64,000 nt of DNA, taken from positions 1 through 64,000 of the forward strand of contig NZ_AFEJ02000002.1 in assembly GCF_000238775.2 (NCBI RefSeq), written 5' to 3'. A program made the translations under genes and the position numbers. Below are positions 1-8,873 of this stretch, piece by piece (position 1 is the stretch's first letter; each line of letters starts with the position of its first letter). This stretch comes from Acaryochloris sp. CCMEE 5410 (GTDB lineage Bacteria > Cyanobacteriota > Cyanobacteriia > Thermosynechococcales > Thermosynechococcaceae). The notes under the pieces are model-generated. The model worked only from the letters and a program-made list of their open reading frames with translations, ran no database searches and had not been told where the DNA came from.

Positions 1-440
1 GCTTCTTAAAGAGGAGTTTCGACAATCTCATGAACCCACTACGGCCGAGAGATTATTTGGAGCGTCAAACTCGTCTAAGACACCCCTGAAATCTATGAGT
101 TTTATCCAACCAACTCATTCGGGTTTTTAACCAGCTAACCTAAAATATGACTTTAAATCTATATGAACAACTGAGAAAGTAGAAACTAGCAATGAATCGC
201 TTTACTTGAGAATTCTCCCCATTATTCCATTTTAAGGCATGAAAAATCGTCACTGTATTAGAGACCTCTGGAATGATTAGATTCAAATCGATCCTAACCT
301 TGGCAAAATGCCGAAGATTGATCATCGTATATGCCAAGCTTCAAGCATAGTGCAGTTTGCTGATCCGTTCGAATCGCAGCAACAAGCGCTTGAATTTATC
401 CTCCCAGGCAAAGACTCGCTCAATGGTATTGAATCTTCTT

Positions 441-1798
441 GGCTCTCCGGGAATAGCGTGGTAACCGCTAGATATAGTGTTTAGTCACAGCAATGTCTGA
501 TACCCATTGAGGTCAAGAGAATCCTTTGGAAGAGTCTTTCATATCGAAATACCGTAGCATCGCCTTTTAAGACCTTGATCGGTTATTAAATCCTTCCACA
601 AGCCACTGGTCCACCCTTCCAGGAATAGTTGGTCATCTCGTCCATCCAATTATTGATAGTAGTCAGAAAACTATCAAATTCCTTGATATCACTTTGATAC
701 TTGTTTACACCAGGCTCGGATGGCGCATTAGCGCCGTGCTTGGTGTACCTGCCCTCAATATCTACGTGAATTTCTCTCGGAGGTTGTACGCCTGCTTCAG
801 CAGTGGAGAAAAGCAACAATCGCTCAAGGAGTTGTTGCTCTGACTCTTTCAGATTCTCTGGTCGTTTTCTAAAGGCCACATCGCGCCTTTGATGCTGTCA
901 TACTCTTGCTTAGAGAGTTCTCGTCGTAGTCGTTGACCTCACGTTACGAACCGTATCAGCACAATTACGATAGGCTTTGGTCACATGAAACCGGTCAATG
1001 ACAATTTGGATTGTGGGAGATGTTCACGGACCGCACTAACAAATCCTTGTACATGTCCGTACAGACGCGCTCATGGTTTGGCGTAAATCGATGGGAATTG
1101 ATTCAAGGAAATTGGCCACTGTCTGCTGTTTACGGTCGGATAGAACTGCCAATATGTCCACTCCATCCGTCGTAGGAATCGTGACCAAAACCACAAATCA
1201 CGATGGCCTCGTTGGAGAGAAATCTCATCAATTCCAATGACTTTGAGGTCTAAATATTCGTTCCAGTCAACTTGAGCGTCAATCCAACGATCAATGGTTC
1301 CACTGACGATATCCTCACTAACGCCTAGTTTTCTAGCAACATCTGAAACCGTTGAATTGATCAGGATTCGCAGAAGCCAATGCTCATATGCTTTTGTATT
1401 GGGACTGCGAGGTTCGTGCCATTCTAACTGTTGAGTGGTCGTGGGATGGTCATCGCAATACCTGCATCGATAACGCTTGGGCCGGATTCTAAGTAAACGG
1501 GGACTTCAAATAATGGCAGGTGACGAATCCGAAAAGGCTGATCATGACAATGGAGGTCAGTAATCTCACGTCCGCATGATGACAGGTTGTTCCTTGAAGC
1601 GTACTCTCAATCTTGATGAGCCAATCCCTCTCTCAGTCTTCGTTAGCTCTAGAACTCGAACATCAGGAAGGTTGAGCGGGATGTGAATTGAGTTATCCAT
1701 GACGCCATTGCTCTGAAGTACTACCTCAGATCATTCCATAGGGATGGAAAAGGACACACACTAATGTAGGGCTGCTACACGCTAATTCCCAGAGAGCC
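441..1798 (-). mobile_element. ISL3-family insertion sequence, decayed
   Basis: The left end begins GGCTCTCCGGGAATAGCG at 441. The reverse complement of the right end begins GGCTCTCTGGGAATTAGCG at 1798, so the terminal repeats match with small differences. Flanks are TCTTCTT (434-440) and TCTTTCTT (1799-1806), an 8-bp target duplication with one base lost. The uninterrupted copy of the host element at 8632-8645 has a single TCTTTCTT equivalent, confirming the insertion point. Eight-base duplications are typical of ISL3. Confidence 0.85.
586..1690 (-). pseudogene. ISL3-family transposase, multiply frameshifted
   Basis: Read on the minus strand, around 1180-1330 there is an N-terminal helix-turn-helix region followed by the hallmark segment GIDEISLQRGHRD of ISL3 DDE transposases. 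A further block at 586-879 encodes the C-terminal third (RKRPENLKESEQQLLERLL ... NNWMDEMTNYSW). Frames change several times and no continuous product is possible. The N-terminal zinc-ribbon portion near 1440-1600 is recognisable only as scattered cysteine and histidine codons. Confidence 0.75.
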
Positions 1799-2659
1799 TC
1801 TTTCTTGGAAGATGGATGAATCGAACAGCTTTTTGGACCTGGCTTTGGCGTCTTTCTCCCACGTAGATTTTATTGATATTCGGCACCATACCCCGATTAA
1901 AAATGGCCTTGCGATTCTCACGACTATCGTACACGCCATCCAAGCTGACGACAGTCCCAATCAAGTCTATGCCTACTGTTCGGGCCGTACTCATCACTTG
2001 CGTCAGTGCCGTTTTGAATAGAGGTGACTCGTTCCGGTTACCTGGGGCACTCACAAATGGAGAGATGATATTGCAGTTGCGATGACCGAAGGTCGGTCTT
2101 CGACCATCACAGAAAGCAACCACTTTGTCACCCTTCATGTGCTTGGTCCACTAAATCCAGATTGTCGCCCCTTTTTGGCTGCAGTGGTCGTCCCATCCCA
2201 TGAATAACGCTGGCATCCAACTTCCTTTTCATTAAGCATTGAGACTGACGCTTTGAAAATGTCTTCAAACACCCATGGGTTTCATAGCGTCGAAAGGCTC
2301 GATAAACACTGGAGTGGTGAATTCCGGTCGCCCATTTTTGTCCTTTTCAATGGGTAACTCACTCCACTGACATCCCAAGTGCAGCAACTTCAAATGTAGT
2401 TGAAGATGGCATGCAAAGAGAGCTTTGGTTGAGGTCCCGAGTGCCGATGTGCAAATGGGTAAGACAAATGTCTCAAACTGCTCAAGGGTTAAGAATGTTG
2501 GAATCCATTTATGGACTTAGTTGAGGCATCTGCACTCCTCACGAACGGTAAACTAAATGACGCCAGTCATTTAGTCTGTAACGATGAAGGCTATGCAGGG
2601 AATGGGTGTTAGCTGATCTGAACCATGGAATAAAACCCGAATGAGTTGTAACTATGGTT

Positions 2660-3142
2660 TCAGGGGCATTTGAAGACGGCGTGAGGAATTACCTCAGTAT
2701 TTACTGTGGCAATCGGTTTACTGCCTCCTTGTTCCGTCACTTGATAAGTGATGTTTAACAACCGATACGGGTCAGAAGAACTTGTATAATGGCGGTTCGA
2801 GTAAGGGTATAGTATTTCCCACCTAATGCTCTCGGGCCAATGGTTGTGGAGGCTCCCCCTAACCCGTGACCGAGTCATTGAGAAAGCCTGCTGCAAACCC
2901 ATCACTGCTGAGGGTGGCTAGGCACCGAGAGGAGTAGGGCTGGGTCGTCATCTCATATTGCGCCGCTTGATTGACGACGGTTTCTAAATCTTCCTGGATC
3001 CAACTGACGGCTTCATCATATTGAGTGGCAACTACCCGAAAGGCCGCTGAAGTCACGATGGCCTGCATGGTCATGGACACAAACACAGCGGCAACAATCA
3101 TCGCCACCAACACTTCGATTAAGGTAAACCTCTATTAGCCAT
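2660..3142 (-). pseudogene. prepilin-type minor pilin/pseudopilin, frameshifted
   Basis: From the ATG at 3142 the sequence reads MANRG. One frame over it continues FTLIEVLVAMIVAAVFVS, the classic type IV prepilin leader and hydrophobic helix. A single missing T in the GGTTTACC run (expected GGTTTTACC) separates them. The mature part continues to about 2870, then shifts frame again to the segment ending AVFKCP at 2660. The intact gene would have encoded a pseudopilin of about 155 residues, inserted in the inner membrane and cleaved by PilD. Resemblance to the HpsB/HpsC type of cyanobacterial pseudopilins is possible but unproven. Both frameshifts make this a dead gene, next to the IS element at 2648. 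Confidence 0.65.
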
Positions 3143-3162
3143 GGAGGAAGACTTTGAAGAAT

Positions 3163-3640
3163 CTAGCCATGGGAATTAGTAGGGCTATTTATGAACAGTC
3201 TTAACCACTGATGTATCATTACAACCTCACCCGTTGCCATTGCAATACACCACCGATCGATAGCGGGCTGGCCAGTCCACATATTGAGAATATCGATTAG
3301 ACTACTCACATCTTCAGGAACAGCGATACCAGAGGTCGCATTGGGAGTAATGATGGTGTCATAGGGTTCCCTACCTCCCGATGAAGTTGACATCTCGATT
3401 GCTAGCAGCATTTTTAGAACTGAGGATATCCTCAACCCAGACAACCCCTCAATATTGGTATTCTGACCGCCTGGACAACCTGGGCCAGAGGTGAGCAATT
3501 GAATTTCATCCCGAGCGGACCAATAAAGGCATTTGGATACAGGTTTGGTCATATAACAGAATCGTGTCCTCTCCTCCTCTTAAATTCAGACGTAAGCCTC
3601 CGACCCGAGGCGGTTCGCCATCGGTACGAATATAAGGATT
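3163..3640 (-). pseudogene. possible second pseudopilin remnant
   Basis: This stretch lies between the prepilin remnant and the PilX-like remnant on the same strand. One open frame (3163-3552) encodes 129 residues rich in small polar residues. A neighbouring frame further upstream reads GLRLNLRGGEDTILLYDQ-like sequence, compatible with the globular part of a minor pilin. No intact prepilin leader is visible. The position within a decayed pilin operon and the broken frames suggest a third pilin-like gene or the tail of its neighbour. I do not recognise a family from the sequence alone. Confidence 0.35.
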
Positions 3641-3739
3641 TTGGCTGAATCCGTAAGCTAATGCTTTGTTTGGGGCACTATTTTGACAAAATCTAGAACA
3701 ACTGGGCCATTGGTAGTGTCAATAGTCAACACATCATTA

Positions 3740-4751
3740 CCGGCAAGATCTATTTGCTCAATCTGATATAGCGTTGGCGATGTGGCACTAACGCCATTGA
3801 GGGTCTGGCTAGTGGTGATTTCCCGAAGTTAGTGCCCTTGATCCCATCCGGGATGTTAGGTCTCAACAAGCAGGCAAACAATGTGCCGGAAACAGTGTCA
3901 CCACTAGCTCCGTCGGATACTGCTGAAGAGAATACTGCATTGAGATATTCCGAACGCGTTGAGTCTCCAGGTGCTGAACTGCCTGTCAAGAGGGATCGGG
4001 TGAAGATGGGGGATAATAGTAGACATTACCTTTACTCCCAGAATTTGTCTACCTCGAAGGGCTAGCACCCCAACTGCCCCTCCACTACCGGGATTCGGAT
4101 CATGCAAGACAACCCCTGGAAAACCCTCTAAATCAGGTTTCACCGCAATGGTGATTAAACCCCTGTGGTCTTCCCATCTCGACTTGCTTCAACAAATAGG
4201 GTGCCTTTCTGCTCTTGCGGATTAAACGATAGGCCCTGAGGGTGTAGCTTCCCGTTGCACCCATAGCCCTGTTGTAGCAAATTGGGGCTTCCCCATCCTT
4301 TGGATTGGTGACAGGGTTGACTACTAGGGTCATAGCCTGTCCACTCATCAATGGCACTGGTTTCCTCATCTCCGTTGTTAAACATGCCATCTGGGCCAAG
4401 ATAGGTCTTGCCCGTTTTGGGATTAATTGTATCGTAGTTACGATTGAGCAATACGGCATTATTGGGGATAGTTAATTGGGCTAAGGACCGGGCCATTCCT
4501 CCTTCAGCAATGGCTAAACTCGCCCCGGCTTCTTTGCGGTTAAAAGCAGAGATGCGATCGCTTTGGGCAATCATCATCGTCGATAATCCCAAAATGACCA
4601 TTACAAAGCCCAAACCAAGGGCAAGGGGCAACGCAACCCCTGTTCCTGTTGTTTGGACTTCAATCGTCGAGAACGATGGATAACTAAGTAATAGAGCAGT
4701 GTGGACAATGTCTTCCTTCCAATGTTGCGCCTGCCAAGAGTGAGCCTCCAA
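3740..4751 (-). pseudogene. PilX-like minor pilin/pseudopilin, frameshifted
   Basis: The N-terminal part (4155-4751) contains GVALPLALGLGFVMVILGL followed by an amphipathic segment with SFNRKEAG-like and LAIAEGGMARSLAQL sequence, the pattern of PilX-type minor pilins. The 43 residues before the hydrophobic helix are unusual and the true start may lie nearer 4650. The protein continues in other frames at 4143-3904 (KPDLEGFPGVVLHDPNPGSG) and 3989-3750, showing at least two frameshifts. An intact product would be a membrane-anchored pilus or secretion pseudopilin. It is the first gene of the decayed minus-strand locus. Confidence 0.6.
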
Positions 4752-5220
4752 ACAGCATCAGTATCAAGATTCCTGTCTTAACGGGTGCATAAAAGCCAAG
4801 CTTTATGAGAAAAAGCTATTTGCATAGTATGCCTCTTGCAATATTCGTTTCATGATGTGCTACTTACGTAAAATGTCGCGATCTGACTCGAATTTAAGTC
4901 CTCTACCATATCGTTAGTTGAATTATGCAAGAGGTCTAGTGATACTTGGAAAAATCAATGCAAAGTAGGCTTATGGACCACGCAATACAAGACAACACTC
5001 TCTTAATCGTGGCTTTATCCGTTTGCCACTGGCGACCGGGAATACACTCAATTCCCGGTCAGTGAAGTATATAAGTCCTTGGATGATTCCGTGATCCTAT
5101 GGAGAAATCAATTCACTGCTAATCAACGTTAGATACCACGAAGGTACCATCCAGCCTAAAGACCTGTAACCTTCCTTGTTACTTTGTATTCCCAACTCAA
5201 ATTAGAGGGGCAAAATCATT
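4752..5220. other. intergenic stretch with no gene seen
   Basis: This 470-bp AT-rich stretch separates the decayed pilin locus from the small ORF at 5221. I see no open frame of note, no tRNA and no strong hairpin with a T tract. Confidence 0.5.
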
Positions 5221-5508
5221 ATGCATCAACGATTCTGGACTTATACAAGCCCTATTCGGGCAGGGGCGAAAACTGTTTCAGTTTATAACGATGGCCTCAC
5301 GGTCTTCCTGTATGATGCCGCTAATGAATCCAAAATCCAGTCAGCCAATCCACCCGTTTTGACCGAAGGCTGCGCTGAAGACACCCTCAACGAGGATTCT
5401 AAAGCCCTCGTTGAAGTCGATCTATCTCTATTAGAACCCAATCCTATTGCTGCGCCCTTTGGACTCAAACTTGGTAAGTCAAAAGGGGATTGCTCAGCAA
5501 GCTTTTAA
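5221..5508 (+). CDS. hypothetical protein, 95 residues, possibly truncated
   Basis: An ATG at 5221 lies about nine bases after AGAGGGG, a plausible ribosome binding site. The product is acidic in its middle part and has no signal peptide, membrane segment or motif that I recognise. The last 10-12 codons run into the GC-rich block starting about 5500, and the composition changes there, so the original C-terminus may have been replaced. The ribosome binding site and normal codon composition argue for a real or recently broken gene. Confidence 0.4.
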   Translation: MHQRFWTYTSPIRAGAKTVSVYNDGLTVFLYDAANESKIQSANPPVLTEGCAEDTLNEDSKALVEVDLSLLEPNPIAAPFGLKLGKSKGDCSASF

Positions 5509-6054
5509 TTCTGAGGTTCGCCACATCCTCCCGCCACCCTCGGCACACCCCTCGCGATCCCGTCGTCCTCCCCCGCGCTCTCAGGGGGCTGCTCCAATCG
5601 TTGCGTTGCATCGGGCTGATCTTTCCGTGCTCCGCACCGAGAAGGGGCATCATGGGTCTGATTGATACTCTCGTTCCCCCTCGCACCTCTGCCCTCGGGG
5701 CCTGCTCCAGCAGTGCGCTCCGCGCGGCTACCAACAACAGCGCCGATAAAGGTACCACACAGCGGCTTTCTTGCAACCCCTCCGGTACTCCTGCTCTCCG
5801 CTTCGCTAGGTAATAGTTCTGCGATAGTCTTCGACCGGCCTTCGGCCATCGCATTCAGTAACTGGCTCCGCTGCGTTTAGTCCGTGTCCTCGCAAGCGGT
5901 TGGGGGCCGATATCGATGTGCGATCGCACTTTTTCCTTGGGGCACTCCATACCCCCGACCCAACCGGGGTGGCAACGCCGGGCAACATGTGGTTTCCAGA
6001 GAAGCGTTGTTGCTGGTTATTCGCCATGCTTCTTCAGTTGTTTCTATTCGTTTT
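5509..6054. other. GC-rich, hairpin-rich block of unknown nature
   Basis: The block is clearly richer in G+C than its surroundings and carries many short self-complementary units, such as GGCCTTCGGCC near 5838, GTGCGATCGCAC near 5919 and CCGACCCAACCGGGG near 5957. Several overlapping frames stay open on both strands, the expected artefact of high GC, and none has a ribosome binding site or recognisable domain. It may be a structured RNA, a retroelement remnant or a palindrome cluster. It ends at the IS5-type element. Confidence 0.4.
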
Positions 6055-6121
6055 TATAGAACTCATTTGAGATCTTTTGCCTAATACGCGAAACTGCTAG
6101 AAGCGTTCTATTTCAATTGTT

Positions 6122-6975
6122 ATGGCCTACTCAAGCAGTCTGACTGATGCCGAATGGGACATCCTCAAACCACTGTTACCAGAATTTCTACCACCCAAGA
6201 AAAAGACAAGGCCTCTGATCTGGAGTTACAGAGAGCTGATTGATGGGATGCTTTATCGACTCAAAAATGGCTGCAACTGGGAGGACTTGCCCAAAGACTT
6301 TCCTCCCTCCTCAACGGTCTTTTGGCACTACAACGAGTGGCGCAAAGCAGGCTCGATTGAGACATTGATGACGCTGCTGCATGGACAGGTTCGTGAGCAG
6401 GTAAAAAAAAGTCCAAATGGACAACGTTGATAATGGCAGACTCGCAAGCGGTGAAGAACACCTGCAATGCGAGGGTGGAGTCGAAAGGGTTCTGTTTCTA
6501 CAAAGCCACCAATGGAATCAAGCGACATCTAGCTGTTGATACCCTTGGCTTTCCATTCTTTACCCTTTGCACACCCACAAATGTCTCAGACGATATGGGC
6601 TTACTGATGATGTTGACCCTCAATATTGAGTACTTCAAAGCCAAGCCGGTCAATATCCCTAAAATCACCTTTTTGTTGGACAACGGCTATCACGTGGACA
6701 CCTTAACTCAGAAGCTTGAGGCTATCTATCCAGCCATCATGAGAAAGATCCGATTTGAGCTGTCGCCGAAGCCTTCAAAAGCAGACAAAGCGGCTCAAGG
6801 GAAAACGGGATTTGTTCCAGTTGCGACCCGGTGGGTCATTGAGCGTTCCAACGCTTGGATGGAGCGCTGTAAAAGCCTGACTAAGAACTTTGAGCGAACG
6901 CTTGTGAATGCAAAAGCGCAAATGGATTTGTGCTTCGTCAGGCTTATGCTGAAGAGACTTGCGGCTAGTTCTTGA
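6122..6975 (+). CDS. IS5-family transposase, OrfA-OrfB fused by -1 frameshift
   Basis: OrfA (6122-6430) gives the DUF4096 DNA-binding half (SSLTDAEWDILKPLLPEF ... NGCNWEDLPKDFPPSSTVF). OrfB (frame -1, open from before 6400 to 6975) gives the DDE catalytic half, beginning IMADSQAVKNT with the first catalytic Asp and including LLDNGYHVD and WVIERSNAWMERCK (the family's W-x-x-E-R-x-x-x-W region). The frames overlap at eight A residues, 6403-6410. In OrfA the heptamer A AAA AAA is in phase, and a -1 slip continues as KKSKWTTLIMADSQ without a stop. This arrangement is known for IS1031/IS427-type elements. Product length after slippage is about 284 residues, full size. Confidence 0.85.
6403..6410 (+). 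promoter_or_regulatory. A8 slippery site for programmed -1 frameshifting
   Basis: Eight consecutive A residues lie at the OrfA/OrfB overlap. OrfA ends nine codons later at a TGA (6428-6430) while OrfB stays open through the site. The phase is correct for a -1 slip on A-AAA-AAA. Confidence 0.75.
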
Positions 6976-6995
6976 GATCTCAAATGGGTTCTATA

Positions 6996-7480
6996 GGGGT
7001 TACCATGCTGACTTTGCTTCGTTCTCCCGCGCCCTTCCGTCCAGTTGGTTGCCTTCAGCCATGCCTTCTGGGGCTTGGTCTTGCTGCTTCTTGCGGTTGT
7101 CCGGGTCGGGCTGGGCCGAGTTAGCGGGGGTTCCCGTGGCCTCCGTCGATCCGGCGGTGGCCAAGCTCCAGGCCATGGGGAGTCTCGGGTCTCTGTGGTG
7201 TCTTCTGGCCCTCAGTTGTGCGTCATTCGGTGCCAGGCTCAGCGGTCGGTGTTGCTGGAGTTGTCCAATGCATTTCCCAGTGCTTGCCGGGTTGCCTAGT
7301 TTACTTGGGTTGGGGTCCTGTGGGGCCTCGACCCTTTTTTTATTGGCTGGTATCCATAAAGAAACAAACACCAGAAATGTAGAGTACTTCATTTTGAGGA
7401 GAGGATGCATTCAGCCAGCTTATCTCCTCTCAGGCCAATCTTCTTCCAAGCCAACAGCAGCAATATCTTTGAAACCAATG
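6996..7480. other. second GC-rich block, no supported gene
   Basis: From 7010 to about 7340 the composition is again GC-rich, with long open frames on both strands that overlap each other (plus 6959-7483 and minus 7000-7410). None has a recognisable domain. The minus frame begins with a hydrophobic stretch that could mimic a signal peptide, but its remainder is low-complexity Pro/Ala/Arg/Gln-rich sequence. Because an IS5-type element lies between the two blocks, they could be halves of one older element. Confidence 0.35.
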
Positions 7481-7631
7481 TAGTCTAGAACACGATAGAC
7501 AACCTACGTTACCGGGAGGTTGGCATCCCTCAGTTACAATCAAGCTAGATTCCAAAGCATGATCTTGGGTCGTGCATCAAAAAAGTGTGGGTTTGTTAAA
7601 CCTATAGGGAGTTGAGTTATCCTATCTTCTG

Positions 7632-7775
7632 ATGCAATGTCCTCTATGTGGTCATCCAAAGACCCACAAACACGGTAAAACCAGTAAAGGCAGCCAACGT
7701 TACCGTTGCCCCCACTGTCACCAAACCTTCAGTGAGACCTTTGATACCCTTTATTATCGCCGTCAGATTTCTTCT
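7632..7775 (+). pseudogene. IS1-type transposase N-terminus (zinc finger), truncated
   Basis: The frame encodes MQCPLCGHPKTHKHGKTSKG and continues with RYRCPHCHQTF, two CxxC pairs forming the InsA-like zinc finger of IS1-type transposases. After about 48 codons it is cut by the left end of the IS5-type copy B at 7776. The catalytic part is not present downstream. The sequence just upstream (7580-7620) probably contains the element's left terminus. Confidence 0.7.
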
Positions 7776-8873
7776 CAACTCATTTCGGGTTTTATTCCAT
7801 GGTTCAGATCAGCTAACACCCATTCCCTGCATAGCCTTTCATCGTTACAGACTAAAATGACTGGCGTCATTTAGTTTACCGTTCGTGAGGAGTGCAGATG
7901 CCTCAAACTAAGTCCCATAAATGGATTCCAACATTCTTAACCCTTGAGCAGTTTGAGACATTTGTCTTACCCCATTTGCACATCGGCACTCGGGGACCTC
8001 AACCAAAGCTCTCTTTGCATGCCATCTTCAACTACATTTTGAAGTTGCTGCACTTGGGATGTCAGTGGAGTGAGTTACCCATTGAAAAGGACAAAAATGG
8101 GCGACCGGAAATTCACCACTCCAGTGTTTATCGAGCCTTTCGACGCTATGAAACCCATGGGTGTTTTGAAGACATTTTCAAAGCGTCAGTCTCAATGCTT
8201 AATGAAAAAGGGAAGTTGGATGCCAGCGTTATTCATGGGGATGGGACGACCACTGCAGCCAAAAAAGGGGGCGACAATCTGGGATTTAGTGGACACAAGC
8301 ACATGAAGGGTGACAAAGTGGTTGCTTTCTGTGATGGTCGAAGACCGACCTTCGGTCATCGCAACTGCAATATCATCTCTCCATTTGTGAGTGCCCCAGG
8401 TAACCGGAACGAGTCACCTCTATTCAAAACGGCACTGACGCAAGTGATGAGTACGGCCCGAACAGTAGGCATAGACTTGATTGGGACTGTCGTCAGCTTG
8501 GATGGCGTGTACGATAGTCGTGAGAATCGCAAGGCCATTTTTAATCGGGGTATGGTGCCGAATATCAATAAAAATCTACGTGGGAGAAAGACGCCAAAGC
8601 CAGGTCCAAAAAGGCTGTTCGATTCATCCATCTTCCAAGAAAGATTCAATACCATTGAGCGAGTCTTTGCCTGGGAGGATAAATTCAAGCGCTTGTTGCT
8701 GTGATTCAAACGGATCAGCAAACTGCACTATGCCTTGAAAAGCTTGGCATATACGATGATCAATCTTCGGCATTTTTGCCAAGGTTAGGATCGATTTGAA
8801 ATCTAATCATTCCAGAGGTCTCTAATACAGTGACCGATTTTTCATGCCTATAAAATGGAATAATGGGGAGAAT
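7776..8873 (+). mobile_element. IS5-type insertion sequence, copy B, 3' truncated
   Basis: The left end CAACTCATTTCGGGTTTT at 7776 corresponds to the terminal repeat of copy A (111-2648), and the interior matches copy A in inverse orientation. Identity stops after GGGGAGAAT at about 8873, some 90 bases short of the right terminus seen in copy A, where the IS4 element begins. It interrupts an IS1-type transposase gene. Confidence 0.8.
7898..8704 (+). pseudogene. IS5-type transposase with premature stop
   Basis: From the ATG at 7898, behind GAGGAG, the frame encodes MPQTKSHKWIPTFLTLEQF, a DUF4096-like N-terminus. The DDE core follows, with SVIHGDGTTTAAKKGG, a KHMKGDKVVAFCDGRRPTFG segment and SLDGVYDSRENRKAIF. 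It stops at a TGA (8702-8704) where copy A has CGA and continues to the C-terminal helix. About 45 residues are therefore missing, and the continuation is also truncated by the IS4 element. Most of the fold is complete but the product is probably inactive. Confidence 0.75.

Larger units (their letters stand above)
140..2529 (-). pseudogene. IS5-type DDE transposase, broken by ISL3 insertion
   Basis: Reading from 2529 leftwards gives an N-terminal DUF4096-like segment (PQPKLSLHAIFNYILKLL), present in several frames. A central part with KGDKVVAFCDGRRPTFGH follows, and beyond the inserted ISL3 element a C-terminal tail (MINLRHFAKVRIDLNLIIP) at about 140-337. Single-base indels relative to the copy at 7898 break the frame, for example between 2138 and 2529. 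The copy at 7898-8704 supplies the missing frames, so the family call is firm. The gene cannot make an active protein. Confidence 0.8.
111..2648 (-). mobile_element. IS5-type insertion sequence, copy A, split by an ISL3 element
   Basis: The ends carry matching inverted repeats: CAACTCATTCGGGTTTT reads inward at 111 on the plus strand and again from 2648 on the minus strand. The interior is nearly identical, in reverse orientation, to the element at 7776-8873. Its transposase is interrupted at 441-1798 by an ISL3 element. Without that insert the element would be about 1.18 kb. I found no convincing target duplication outside the ends. It sits directly downstream of the decayed pilin locus. Confidence 0.8.
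6057..6993 (+). mobile_element. IS5-family (IS1031-like) insertion sequence, apparently intact
   Basis: The terminal inverted repeats are TAGAACTCATTTGAGATCT at the left and, on the reverse strand, TAGAACCCATTTGAGATCT at the right. A TA dinucleotide flanks both ends (6055-6056 and 6994-6995), as expected for a short target duplication. The length is 937 bp, normal for the group. It carries two overlapping reading frames joined by a frameshift signal and is the only element in this region without an obvious inactivating mutation. Confidence 0.85.

Noticed and set aside
5505-5849. Open frame of 114 residues on the minus strand in the GC-rich block
   Set aside because: Overlapping open frames exist on both strands because stops are rare at high GC; no ribosome site, motif or conserved start was seen.
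7000-7410. Minus-strand frame with a signal-peptide-like start
   Set aside because: After the hydrophobic start it becomes low-complexity Pro/Arg/Gln sequence in a GC-rich block; not supported as a gene.
6959-7483. Open frame of 174 residues on the plus strand after the IS5-type element
   Set aside because: It overlaps a similar minus-strand frame, has an odd composition and no domain; treated as composition artefact.
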